A stretch of 5,566 nucleotides of DNA from Sedimenticola sp. (GTDB lineage Bacteria; Pseudomonadota; Gammaproteobacteria; Chromatiales; Chromatiaceae), in assembly GCA_030590525.1 (NCBI GenBank), contig JAUUYI010000167.1:1-5566 (forward strand), in the 5' to 3' direction. A program made the translations under genes and the position numbers. Below the pieces are notes generated by a model. It made no database searches. It was given only the letters and a program-made list of their open reading frames with translations, and was not told the DNA's origin. This document shows positions 1 through 5,566 of the stretch, piece by piece. Numbering within the stretch: position 1 is the stretch's first letter; each line of letters begins with the position of its first letter.

Positions 1-280
1 CATTGCCCATGCGCTCGAACAGTTGCCGAATCTGATCCTGATCCTCGTGCCGCAGCAGCTTGCCCAGCCGGCGGGTATGCCGGCGCAGGGCAATGTGACT
101 CTTGATCCGGCGTGACTCTTCCAGCGCATCCAGCATCGTCGGAGAGAGATCGAACTGGCCCCACAACGCCGGCTTCAGGCCCGCGAGCCGTTCCCCCAGC
201 GCCTGCAGCGCCAGCATCTCACGCTTGATCTCACTCTTGCTTATCTCCTCCTGCTCCGGAGTTTCCCCTTCTTCGTTCAT
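1..280 (-). CDS. darP: Ribosome-assembly factor DarP/YjgA (DUF615), N-terminal part
   Basis: This is the first 93 codons of a DUF615 protein; the remainder runs off the left edge. The E. coli protein is about 183 residues, so roughly half is visible. DarP is a cytoplasmic protein that binds late 50S ribosomal subunit precursors and promotes their maturation. The sequence shows an acidic N-terminus (MNEEGETPEQEE), then the family signature SKSEIKREMLALQALGERL at residues 15-33, and the basic segment SRRIKSHIALRRHTRRLGKL at about 56-75, which matches the conserved KSH-x-RRRQ-x-x-x-GKL region of the family. The ATG at 278-280 is preceded on the minus strand by a purine-rich GGGGAGAG, a plausible ribosome binding site. 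The gene is divergent from the GGDEF-EAL gene. In E. coli the divergent neighbour is pmbA, which is absent here. Identification is confident; completeness cannot be judged. Confidence 0.93.
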   Translation of the reverse strand, partial: MNEEGETPEQEEISKSEIKREMLALQALGERLAGLKPALWGQFDLSPTMLDALEESRRIKSHIALRRHTRRLGKLLRHEDQDQIRQLFERMGN

Positions 281-343
281 CTTCTCTCCCCTCGGCAGTG
301 ACCTGATTCCGCTACCCTAACCCGGCAGCGCCGGAACCAAATA

Positions 344-421
344 GTAGGGTGGGCACGTTTTTTGTGCCCACCATTGCGATACAAGGCGCTTTGGTGGGCA
401 CAAACAACGTGCCCACCCTAC
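344..421. repeat. REP-like twin-hairpin intergenic repeat (GTAGGGTGGGCACG family)
   Basis: The ends are a perfect 14-base inverted repeat, GTAGGGTGGGCACG (344-357) and CGTGCCCACCCTAC (408-421). Inside, each end forms its own hairpin: GGTGGGCAC 348-356 pairs with GTGCCCACC 364-372 over a 7-base loop (GTTTTTT), and GGTGGGCAC 393-401 pairs with GTGCCCACC 409-417 over a 7-base loop (AAACAAC). The unit is therefore two inverted REP-type hairpins around a 20-base spacer, the organisation of a bacterial interspersed mosaic element. It lies 63 bases upstream of the darP start, between divergent genes. A related decayed copy is at 3727-3760. No transposase (RAYT) is present in the window. Confidence 0.85.
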
Positions 422-804
422 GGAGATTTCTTTGTATTTCTGTTCAAGATTTCAGTGGTAAGGTACTAATAGCGGAATCAAACAATGAAACTCGCACGAT
501 AACAGTGCGGACCGGAGAGGAAATTGCACCTTTCTGGAACACAGAAGAGAACAAAAGAGCGGCAATGGCTGGCCCGGAAATCGCGCCAGACGAGGTGGTG
601 ATTGCGGGACATCGGGGATGTTCCTCCCGCTGAGCCACTGCTCACCTGCCAACAAACCTTCAGAAAAACCGAAGGCTGCCGCTCTCTATATTTAATTGCT
701 CAAACAGTTACCCGATAGCCTGCGCAACTATCTGCCATCCGGGTCCATAACCATCGCCCCGAAACGGCTCTCGAACCAGACAGAACCGACTGGTACTATC
801 AATA
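422..804. other. Intergenic region with no supported gene
   Basis: I see no convincing gene in these 383 bases. Open frames exist on both strands but lack ribosome binding sites, overlap one another, and give translations without recognisable domains. One of them starts inside the repeat at 344-421. A modest foldback is present at 604-630: GCGGGA pairs with TCCCGC, with an inner CATC/GATG pair and a 4-base bulge. No T-run follows it, so I do not call a terminator. The region must carry the promoter of the downstream GGDEF-EAL gene, but no good -35/-10 pair stands out. TACTAT at 794-799 lies too close to the GTG start to serve a leader. Confidence 0.5.
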
Positions 805-3558
805 GTGAACAGGGACGCAGAGCACAGCCATTTGAAACGCCCTTTGCTGGTGCCCGTCGCCATCGCCTTCATGGGATTGATCTTTGCGTTCCTGGGATCG
901 ATCCTCTGGATCGATTCCCAGCATGCCGAAGAGCAACTGAACAGATTCACAGAATCCATAGAGTCCTCTTTCCAGCGAAAACTCGATGATCAGGCGGTGC
1001 TGCTCTCCAGCAATCTGCTCTCCATCAGCAAAGCTCCCTGCTTCCAGCAGGCCTGGAAAGCGCGCTCACGCAAGCAACTGCTCAGCTGCAGCCGGGACTC
1101 TTTCTCAGAGCTGCAGGAGTTTTTCCAGATTATCGACCTCAACTTCCTGACGCCTGACCTCCACTATTTTTTGCGCACCCGGAATCCGAAGCAGTTCGGG
1201 GATCTGGACCACAGCTACGTTGCCCGACGCGCTGCAGTCAGCGGGGGCACCAGCTATGGCGTGGTGCGGCAAGACAATGGTGACGGCACCCTTCTCATTG
1301 CCCGCCCCTGGTACGACGGGACAAAGCTGGCGGGCTACATCGAGGTTGGAATCGACCTTGCCGAAGTGCTGGATCACGTCGCCAGCGTCTACGATGTCTC
1401 GCTCGTTATGTTCACCCACGAGCCCGACGGAAAACCAGGCAATGTCGAGGCAGCGTCACACAACGGAGACCCGCCACTGACGGGAGATGGCGCAAACGAT
1501 CCCCAGACCGAACGGCTGAAACAGCTGATCAACTATTCCAGAAACGGTGAAGAGAGATACATCACCCGCTATTCCATGGATGATGCGGAATACGCCGCCG
1601 GCGCATTCCCTCTGCTGGATCAGGGTGGCCAATATATGGGGTTCATTGGTTTCACCCAGGATATCACCCAGGAGACCCTCGCAGGGCAGAGGCTTCTGAG
1701 ATACTTTCTGGCCCTGTTCGCCCTTACAGGCCTGCTGCTGTTTTTCCTCTTCACCCGCTATATCGGCCGGATCGAGCAGCACCTCGATCACTCGCATCAT
1801 GCACTGAACCAGGAATCCACAAAGCGTAAACAGGTGGAGGCATCCCAACGCATGCTCTCCAGAGCAGTGGAGCAGAGCGGAAGCGCCGTGGTTATTACGG
1901 ACAGATCCGGTCACATTGAATACATCAACCCGCGTTTCGTCCAGATAACCGGCTACCAGTTGGACGAGGTATCTGGAAAGACCCCCGCGCTCCTTCGCTC
2001 AACCGAAACCCTTCAATCCACCTACGAGGACCTCTGGTCGACCATCAATAGCGGCGACTCCTGGGTGGGCGACATGCGTAACCGGCGCAAGAACGGTGAT
2101 CTCTACTGGAGCAGATTGTCTATCGCACCAATCATTGGTGATGATGGCGAGATATCAAATTTTGTCGCCACCAGTGAGGATATAACCCACCTGGTGAAGG
2201 CCAATGAAGAGATGGAGCAGCTGGCATTTTTCGATACTCTGACCGGCCTCCCAAACCGGCGACTGCTTCGGGATCGCCTGGAGCGGGCTATCATGGCGCT
2301 CGAGCGCAGCAACAGCGGCATCGCCCTGATGTTCCTGGACCTGGATCAGTTCAAGCGCATCAACGATACCCTGGGGCACGACGCCGGAGACCGATTGCTC
2401 AAGGAAGTTTCAGACCGCTTACTGCAGGTGATCCGGAAAAATGACACCATTGCCCGGCTGGGTGGCGATGAATTCACCATCCTGCTGGAAAAGGTCGATG
2501 GCGTACAGCACGCCACGCTGGTCGCCCGAAAGATTATCCATGCCATGCAGGCGCCTTTCAGGCTGGAAGGGCGGGAGGTCTCCGTGACTACCAGCATCGG
2601 GATCACCCTGGCCCCGGAGGACGGCAAGGATGCGGGTGTGTTGATGAAGAACGCCGACCTGGCCATGTACCAGGCCAAAGAGAACGGCAGAAACAACTTC
2701 CAGTTCTTCTCCCGGCATATGAATGATGAGATCGCCCAGCGCGTGCTTCTGGAGCATGAGCTGACCGAAGCGATCGAGCGAGACCAGTTTGAGCTCTTTT
2801 ACCAGCCCCTGGTGCAGATGGAGGACAGGCAGGTGATCGGCGTGGAGGCGCTGCTGCGCTGGCGCCACCCCGAACACGGCCTGCTGTCACCCAGCGAATT
2901 TCTATCCGTCGCCGAGGAGTCCGGCATCATCAACCGCATCGGCAGGTGGGTGTTACAGCGTGCGTGTCAGGATATCACTCGCATGAACCGGGAGCTCGGC
3001 CGCGACTTGAGCGTCTCCGTCAATCTCTCAGCAAAGCAGTTCAGCGATCCTGACCTGGCCCTCCAGGTAGAGGAGACCCTCGATCGCCATCAGCTGAGTG
3101 GTAGCCGGCTCCATCTTGAAATCACCGAAAGCATGTTACTGGAAGAGAATCGGAACCCAATCGATGTGTTGAAACGACTCAAGGCGTTGGGCGTATCGCT
3201 CTCCATAGATGATTTCGGGACCGGCTATTCGTCGCTGAGTTACCTGAAACACTTTCCTGTGGATCAGCTGAAAGTGGACCGTTCCTTCGTCAAAGAGATC
3301 CCCTGGGACAGCGACGACATGGAGATCACCTCGGCCATCATCGTGCTGGCGCACAAGCTCAACCTGCAGGTGGTGGCAGAAGGGGTGGAAACGGAGCAGC
3401 AACTGCTGTTTCTGCAGCAGAACCAGTGCGACATACTGCAGGGCTTTCTTTTCAGCAGGCCACTTCCTTTCGATGCGCTGAAGAAAAAACTGCTGGAGAT
3501 GGAACAATCAGACCATACGACATCGGTTCTACCAGGGACAGCGCAGGGGGCAGGTTAG
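805..3558 (+). CDS. Membrane c-di-GMP cyclase/phosphodiesterase (dCache-PAS-GGDEF-EAL)
   Basis: This 917-residue inner-membrane protein is predicted to make and degrade the second messenger c-di-GMP in response to a periplasmic ligand. Domains in order: transmembrane helix about 13-36; periplasmic sensor about 37-296 resembling double Cache domain 3 (conserved-looking FGD at 131-133, LIARPWY 164-170, YIEVGIDL 178-185); second transmembrane helix about 297-319; short linker; PAS plus PAC about 350-466; GGDEF about 470-637; EAL about 648-895. The cyclase motif GGDEF is intact at 553-557, with the inhibitory I-site RKND at 544-547 exactly five residues before it. The phosphodiesterase residues look intact: E681 (EAL), N740, E772, D802 and D803 (DDFGTG), K823, E859 and Q879. 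The start is GTG at 805; an in-frame TAA at 748-750 limits any extension. No good ribosome binding site precedes it, and TTG at 832 is an alternative. Which activity dominates cannot be read from sequence. Confidence 0.95.
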   Translation: MNRDAEHSHLKRPLLVPVAIAFMGLIFAFLGSILWIDSQHAEEQLNRFTESIESSFQRKLDDQAVLLSSNLLSISKAPCFQQAWKARSRKQLLSCSRDSFSELQEFFQIIDLNFLTPDLHYFLRTRNPKQFGDLDHSYVARRAAVSGGTSYGVVRQDNGDGTLLIARPWYDGTKLAGYIEVGIDLAEVLDHVASVYDVSLVMFTHEPDGKPGNVEAASHNGDPPLTGDGANDPQTERLKQLINYSRNGEERYITRYSMDDAEYAAGAFPLLDQGGQYMGFIGFTQDITQETLAGQRLLRYFLALFALTGLLLFFLFTRYIGRIEQHLDHSHHALNQESTKRKQVEASQRMLSRAVEQSGSAVVITDRSGHIEYINPRFVQITGYQLDEVSGKTPALLRSTETLQSTYEDLWSTINSGDSWVGDMRNRRKNGDLYWSRLSIAPIIGDDGEISNFVATSEDITHLVKANEEMEQLAFFDTLTGLPNRRLLRDRLERAIMALERSNSGIALMFLDLDQFKRINDTLGHDAGDRLLKEVSDRLLQVIRKNDTIARLGGDEFTILLEKVDGVQHATLVARKIIHAMQAPFRLEGREVSVTTSIGITLAPEDGKDAGVLMKNADLAMYQAKENGRNNFQFFSRHMNDEIAQRVLLEHELTEAIERDQFELFYQPLVQMEDRQVIGVEALLRWRHPEHGLLSPSEFLSVAEESGIINRIGRWVLQRACQDITRMNRELGRDLSVSVNLSAKQFSDPDLALQVEETLDRHQLSGSRLHLEITESMLLEENRNPIDVLKRLKALGVSLSIDDFGTGYSSLSYLKHFPVDQLKVDRSFVKEIPWDSDDMEITSAIIVLAHKLNLQVVAEGVETEQQLLFLQQNQCDILQGFLFSRPLPFDALKKKLLEMEQSDHTTSVLPGTAQGAG

Positions 3559-3561
3559 TCG

Positions 3562-3591
3562 ATTCGATGGTCGAATAAATTCGACCCTGCA
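3562..3591. repeat. REP-like palindrome (GGTCGAAT/ATTCGACC), single copy
   Basis: The palindrome GGTCGAAT-AA-ATTCGACC lies at 3569-3586, followed by CTGCA. The block 3562-3591 matches 3648-3677 with a single mismatch (A3567 against G3653), including 24 identical bases from 3568. It begins three bases after the stop codon of the GGDEF-EAL gene, so it falls in that gene's 3' untranslated region. There it could protect the message end or act as a weak terminator; no T-run is present. It looks like half of the composite element that follows. Confidence 0.8.
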
Positions 3592-3622
3592 TCCCCGCAG
3601 CCTCGCCCACGCCGAAGATCCA

Positions 3623-3678
3623 TTGTAGGGCCGAATTCATTCGGCCAATTCGGTGGTCGAATAAATTCGACCCTGCAA
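3623..3678. repeat. REP-like composite element, two palindromes in tandem
   Basis: Two palindromes sit eight bases apart: GGCCGAAT-TC-ATTCGGCC at 3629-3646 and GGTCGAAT-AA-ATTCGACC at 3655-3672. The outer ends TTGTAGGG (3623-3630) and CCCTGCAA (3671-3678) are inverted copies with one mismatch, so the unit resembles the twin-hairpin design at 344-421 but with different arm sequence. The two palindromes differ at one stem pair, T-A in one and C-G in the other, and both arms change together. This preserves the stem and supports a structured, selected element. Confidence 0.82.
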
Positions 3679-3726
3679 CGGTAATGTACCCACTCAATCA
3701 GGGGAAGAGCCACTTAGGAGAGTAGT

Positions 3727-3760
3727 GTAGGATAGGGGTATACGTGCCCACCCTATCTAC
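3727..3760. repeat. Decayed copy of the GTAGGGTGGGCACG repeat family
   Basis: CGTGCCCACCCTA at 3743-3755 is identical to 408-420 of the first repeat, and the element ends in CTAC as that one does. The left arm GTAGGATAGGG (3727-3737) pairs with CCCTATCTAC (3751-3760) apart from one missing base. A single imperfect hairpin remains, without the twin-hairpin layout, so I read it as a degenerate or half copy. It lies in the spacer between the GGDEF-EAL gene and the small ORF. Confidence 0.65.
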
Positions 3761-3786
3761 AGCGATCATCCTTCAAAAAGTGTATA

Positions 3787-3800
3787 TTGAATCCCCTCAA
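3787..3800. promoter_or_regulatory. Possible FNR/Anr-type operator
   Basis: TTGAATCCCCTCAA matches the FNR consensus TTGAT-N4-ATCAA at 8 of 10 positions with correct spacing. It overlaps a TATATT that resembles a -10 box (3783-3788), and a perfect 8-base palindrome GTGATCAC follows at 3802-3809. The site is 84 bases before the ATG of the small plus-strand gene. The TTGA-N6-TCAA core is expected by chance about once per 65 kb, so coincidence is possible. Confidence 0.25.
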
Positions 3801-3883
3801 TGTGATCACTGCTCGCTCTCTTGAGGCAGCAGGCAAAAGCCGCTAATCATCCACCCGGCGAGATACATGGGGATAATTTTTGT

Positions 3884-4336
3884 ATGATTCATCTCGTTAC
3901 GCTGGCCCACAGGGTATCCGGTATCCACGCGAGGTATTCAGAGATCCACTCTGCTCTTTTTTCGTGGTCGTTCACGCTCTCGATATCCCGCTTCTGGAGT
4001 GGGAGCAAACATGCGCACTGCCGATACGAGAAAGAGTGCATTGCCTTGAATGAAGAGCTCGATCAGGTGCTCGCCATAATAAACAGTGAAGTCGAATTAG
4101 AGCCCAAGACCATGTTCGGCAGGGAGTTTTCCTCGCTGTTAGTGGAATATATCCAAACCCTCTCGACCGCCATCAGCAGGCTGTCGGTGATCTGCGCCCA
4201 CCGATGTCAGGAAGAGACGGGGGTGGGGACGTACAGCGAGGAACAATCACGGACGGATAGAACCGCCTATGACGTATCCATCCAGATCTATCAGAAACCG
4301 GGCAAGCAGCTCAATCTACTGGTCAAGAAGCTGTGA
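3884..4336 (+). CDS. Orphan hypothetical protein, 150 residues, mostly helical
   Basis: I do not recognise this protein. From ATG 3884 it has 150 residues with no signal peptide or clear membrane span. Four helix-prone stretches are visible: about 13-40, 47-71, 79-111 and 122-150, suggesting a helical bundle. The second (RYEKECIALNEELDQVL) and third (EFSSLLVEYIQTLSTAISRL) are clearly amphipathic. It has four cysteines, C46 and C52 after a short HAHC cluster and C104/C108 as CxxxC, which could bind metal or be redox-active, but nothing proves this. The ATG is chosen because GGGGA lies 10 bases upstream (3869-3873). A TTG at 3821 would add 21 residues but has no ribosome binding site. The gene stands alone: repeats separate it from the GGDEF-EAL gene and it converges on the secreted-protein gene. 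Coding status is likely but not certain. Confidence 0.55.
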   Translation: MIHLVTLAHRVSGIHARYSEIHSALFSWSFTLSISRFWSGSKHAHCRYEKECIALNEELDQVLAIINSEVELEPKTMFGREFSSLLVEYIQTLSTAISRLSVICAHRCQEETGVGTYSEEQSRTDRTAYDVSIQIYQKPGKQLNLLVKKL

Positions 4337-4424
4337 GCACTCTTACTGCCGAGGGAGTTGCGGCGCGGAGTTTTCTGATGTGGAGGGAATAGCACGACGG
4401 GTTGAAGAAGCAGAACATTATCGA

Positions 4425-4457
4425 CCAACCGCCACCGCTCAGCGCGGTGGCGATTGG
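4425..4457. terminator. Strong hairpin between convergent genes
   Basis: CGCCACCGC (4430-4438) pairs perfectly with GCGGTGGCG (4444-4452) over a 5-base loop. After a C/A mismatch the stem continues with CCAA (4425-4428) and TTGG (4454-4457). It lies 88 bases past the stop of the small plus-strand gene and 15 bases past the stop of the minus-strand gene. This is the right place for a shared, two-way terminator or a 3'-end stabiliser. Neither strand has a T-run after the stem, so it is not a classical intrinsic terminator. Confidence 0.5.
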
Positions 4458-4472
4458 CGCTCTGAACTACTG

Positions 4473-5483
4473 CTAGAGGGAGTCGATCCACTCCTGCATC
4501 AGCTTGGTCTTGCAGCCATGCTTAAGGTGCTTCTTCATGTACTTGTCGAGCTTGGACGGGTCTGCCGCGATCTCTGCGGCATGCTTCTCCGACTCGGTGA
4601 TCTCGGCGATCTGGGTACAGGAGCAACCCCCGGTATCGGCCAGGGTGAAGATCAGCGCATCGCCTTTTTTATCTTTCTTCTTCGCTTCGGTCTTGAACTG
4701 GGTGTCACCGAGGGTATCCATCCAGCTATGCTTCTTGAGCCCGTCGGTGGGCGTCTCGAACAGGGGCGTTTCAGGGCAGAGATCGGCCAAGTCCAGCACC
4801 CCATCGCCGTCGGTGTCCGTTGAACCGGGGCAGATTATCCAATTATCGGATACCATCGTCTCGGTCTGCTCGCTCGCATCGATTGTGACCGATGTTACGT
4901 CTAACCAGGATAGGAGCTGCGTACCTAGTATTCTGGGGACTGTATCGGGTACGGGGTTTATAAGTTCATAGGACACGTTATCCCCGCTCGATGAGTCGAT
5001 CGTCAGCTGTTGGGGCGTACTGACACAGTCGCTGTTATCATCAGTGCTGCACACCTCGTAAATGCCCAACCCCATTTCGGCGGCAAAGCTCTCCAGCGTG
5101 AAGCTCTGCTGGTTGCCACCGGCATCCGGCCAGGTAATATCGATATTGGCGATACTGGCCAGCACCTGCGTACCCGTCAGCTGAAACTGGCATGGCTCAG
5201 CCGTACCAATAACAGTACCACTGCTTGTGCAGTTGGACTCGAAGCGCATCCCCTGCTCTTCATAAACCAGCACGTCATTTTCCACAAAAACCGGATTGTT
5301 CGCAGCATCGTCGAAACCGATCGTCACGCAGCCATCGGCCGCCACAGCGGGCAGTGGGGCGAACAGCAGGGCGCAGGCGAGGATCGGGATACCGCTTTTG
5401 ATGACTACCCTTGAGGTAGCCGAAGGGTGCAGTGGCCGACTGTCGTCTAAAGCATGGGGTCGGCTCGTGGATCTTATCTTCAT
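4473..5483 (-). CDS. Secreted cysteine-rich protein with TSP3 calcium loop and CxC C-terminal region
   Basis: I recognise parts of this 336-residue protein but not a named family. A signal peptide with an unusually long polar N-region (1-30) and hydrophobic core IPILACALLFAPLPAVAA likely cleaves near A49/D50. Residues 50-218 look like a beta-sandwich, beginning CVTIGFDDA and ending near VSDNWIIC, a pattern seen in many secreted adhesin-like or carbohydrate-binding-like domains. DTDGDGVLDLADLCP at 223-237 is a thrombospondin type 3 calcium-binding repeat. A lysine-rich stretch (264-274) leads to a C-terminal region with GGCSCTQIAE (285-294) and HGCKTKLMQEWI (322-333). The mature chain has ten cysteines (52, 85, 98, 145, 153, 218, 236, 287, 289, 324), consistent with disulfides in the periplasm or outside the cell. 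The start is firm: AGGAG lies 5 bases before the ATG. No sorting tail, transmembrane anchor or catalytic motif is visible. A structural or binding role is inferred. Confidence 0.88.
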   Translation of the reverse strand: MKIRSTSRPHALDDSRPLHPSATSRVVIKSGIPILACALLFAPLPAVAADGCVTIGFDDAANNPVFVENDVLVYEEQGMRFESNCTSSGTVIGTAEPCQFQLTGTQVLASIANIDITWPDAGGNQQSFTLESFAAEMGLGIYEVCSTDDNSDCVSTPQQLTIDSSSGDNVSYELINPVPDTVPRILGTQLLSWLDVTSVTIDASEQTETMVSDNWIICPGSTDTDGDGVLDLADLCPETPLFETPTDGLKKHSWMDTLGDTQFKTEAKKKDKKGDALIFTLADTGGCSCTQIAEITESEKHAAEIAADPSKLDKYMKKHLKHGCKTKLMQEWIDSL

Positions 5484-5488
5484 GGATT

Positions 5489-5493
5489 CTCCT
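5489..5493 (-). promoter_or_regulatory. Ribosome binding site of the secreted-protein gene
   Basis: On the minus strand AGGAG is followed by AATCC and then the ATG at 5483, a near-ideal Shine-Dalgarno sequence and spacing. It decides the start of the secreted-protein gene, and thereby its long signal-peptide N-region. It lies within a short direct repeat, GGATTCT at 5484-5490 and 5494-5500. The remaining bases to 5566 must hold the promoter, but I see no clear -35/-10 pair. Confidence 0.8.
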
Positions 5494-5566
5494 GGATTCT
5501 GATTGGTTCCCGGGTTATGCCTAATCTGTGTTACGGCGCGGTCTCCCGCTGGGCTGACAGAGGCGA

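Noticed and set aside
322..334. Small hairpin CCGGC-AGC-GCCGG in the darP leader
   Set aside because: A 5-base stem alone is common in GC-rich DNA, and nothing else supports a regulatory role.
349..633. Plus-strand open frame of 94 codons
   Set aside because: It begins inside the REP-like repeat, has no ribosome binding site and no recognisable domain, and competes with equally long minus-strand frames.
696..989. Possible leader peptide or N-terminal extension in another frame upstream of the GGDEF-EAL gene
   Set aside because: It starts with TTG without a ribosome binding site, and its second half is just the shadow of the real gene. The GGDEF-EAL protein already has a sensible membrane-anchor N-terminus from GTG 805.
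3562..3760. CRISPR array
   Set aside because: The repeats are palindromic, few and irregularly spaced, with no unique spacers of uniform length and no cas genes.
4269..4823. Plus-strand open frame of 184 codons overlapping the end of the small gene
   Set aside because: It overlaps the small plus-strand gene and runs through the hairpin and the antisense of the secreted-protein gene. It has no start signal or recognisable domain.
4504..4971. Plus-strand open frame of 155 codons antisense to the secreted-protein gene
   Set aside because: It is a mirror of the minus-strand gene, which has a signal peptide, a TSP3 loop and a perfect ribosome binding site.
5364..5375. Possible lipobox (ILAC) in the secreted protein
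   Set aside because: The hydrophobic core continues well past the cysteine to AVAA, which fits ordinary signal peptidase I cleavage better than lipoprotein processing.

Overview
The window looks like chromosomal DNA from a gammaproteobacterium. The reasons are a DarP/YjgA (DUF615) gene, which is a Beta/Gammaproteobacteria hallmark, a five-part Cache-PAS-GGDEF-EAL sensor, and short palindromic intergenic repeats of the REP type. The repeat families (arms GTAGGGTGGGCAC and GGTCGAAT/ATTCGACC) suggest an environmental, perhaps sulfur-oxidising, lineage. That last step is inference from memory and I cannot name a genus.

Layout from left to right. Positions 1-280 (minus) hold the first 93 codons of darP, a 50S ribosome-assembly factor; the rest lies outside the window. 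Positions 344-421 hold a compact twin-hairpin repeat. Positions 422-804 contain no gene I can support. Positions 805-3558 (plus) encode a 917-residue inner-membrane c-di-GMP enzyme with a periplasmic double-Cache sensor, a PAS domain and apparently intact GGDEF and EAL active sites. Positions 3562-3678 hold a second repeat family directly behind its stop codon, followed at 3727-3760 by a decayed relative of the first repeat. Positions 3884-4336 (plus) encode a 150-residue helical orphan protein behind a possible FNR-like box. A strong hairpin at 4425-4457 separates it from the convergent gene at 4473-5483 (minus), a secreted, cysteine-rich protein with a thrombospondin type 3 calcium loop and a distinctive CxC C-terminal region.

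The four genes do not form an operon: they sit in divergent or convergent pairs, or are separated by repeats. No mobile element, CRISPR array, tRNA or rRNA is visible. I do not see a clear multi-gene novel system. The best candidates for new biology are the secreted TSP3/CxC protein, the orphan helical protein, and the two REP-like families, one of which shows compensatory base changes.
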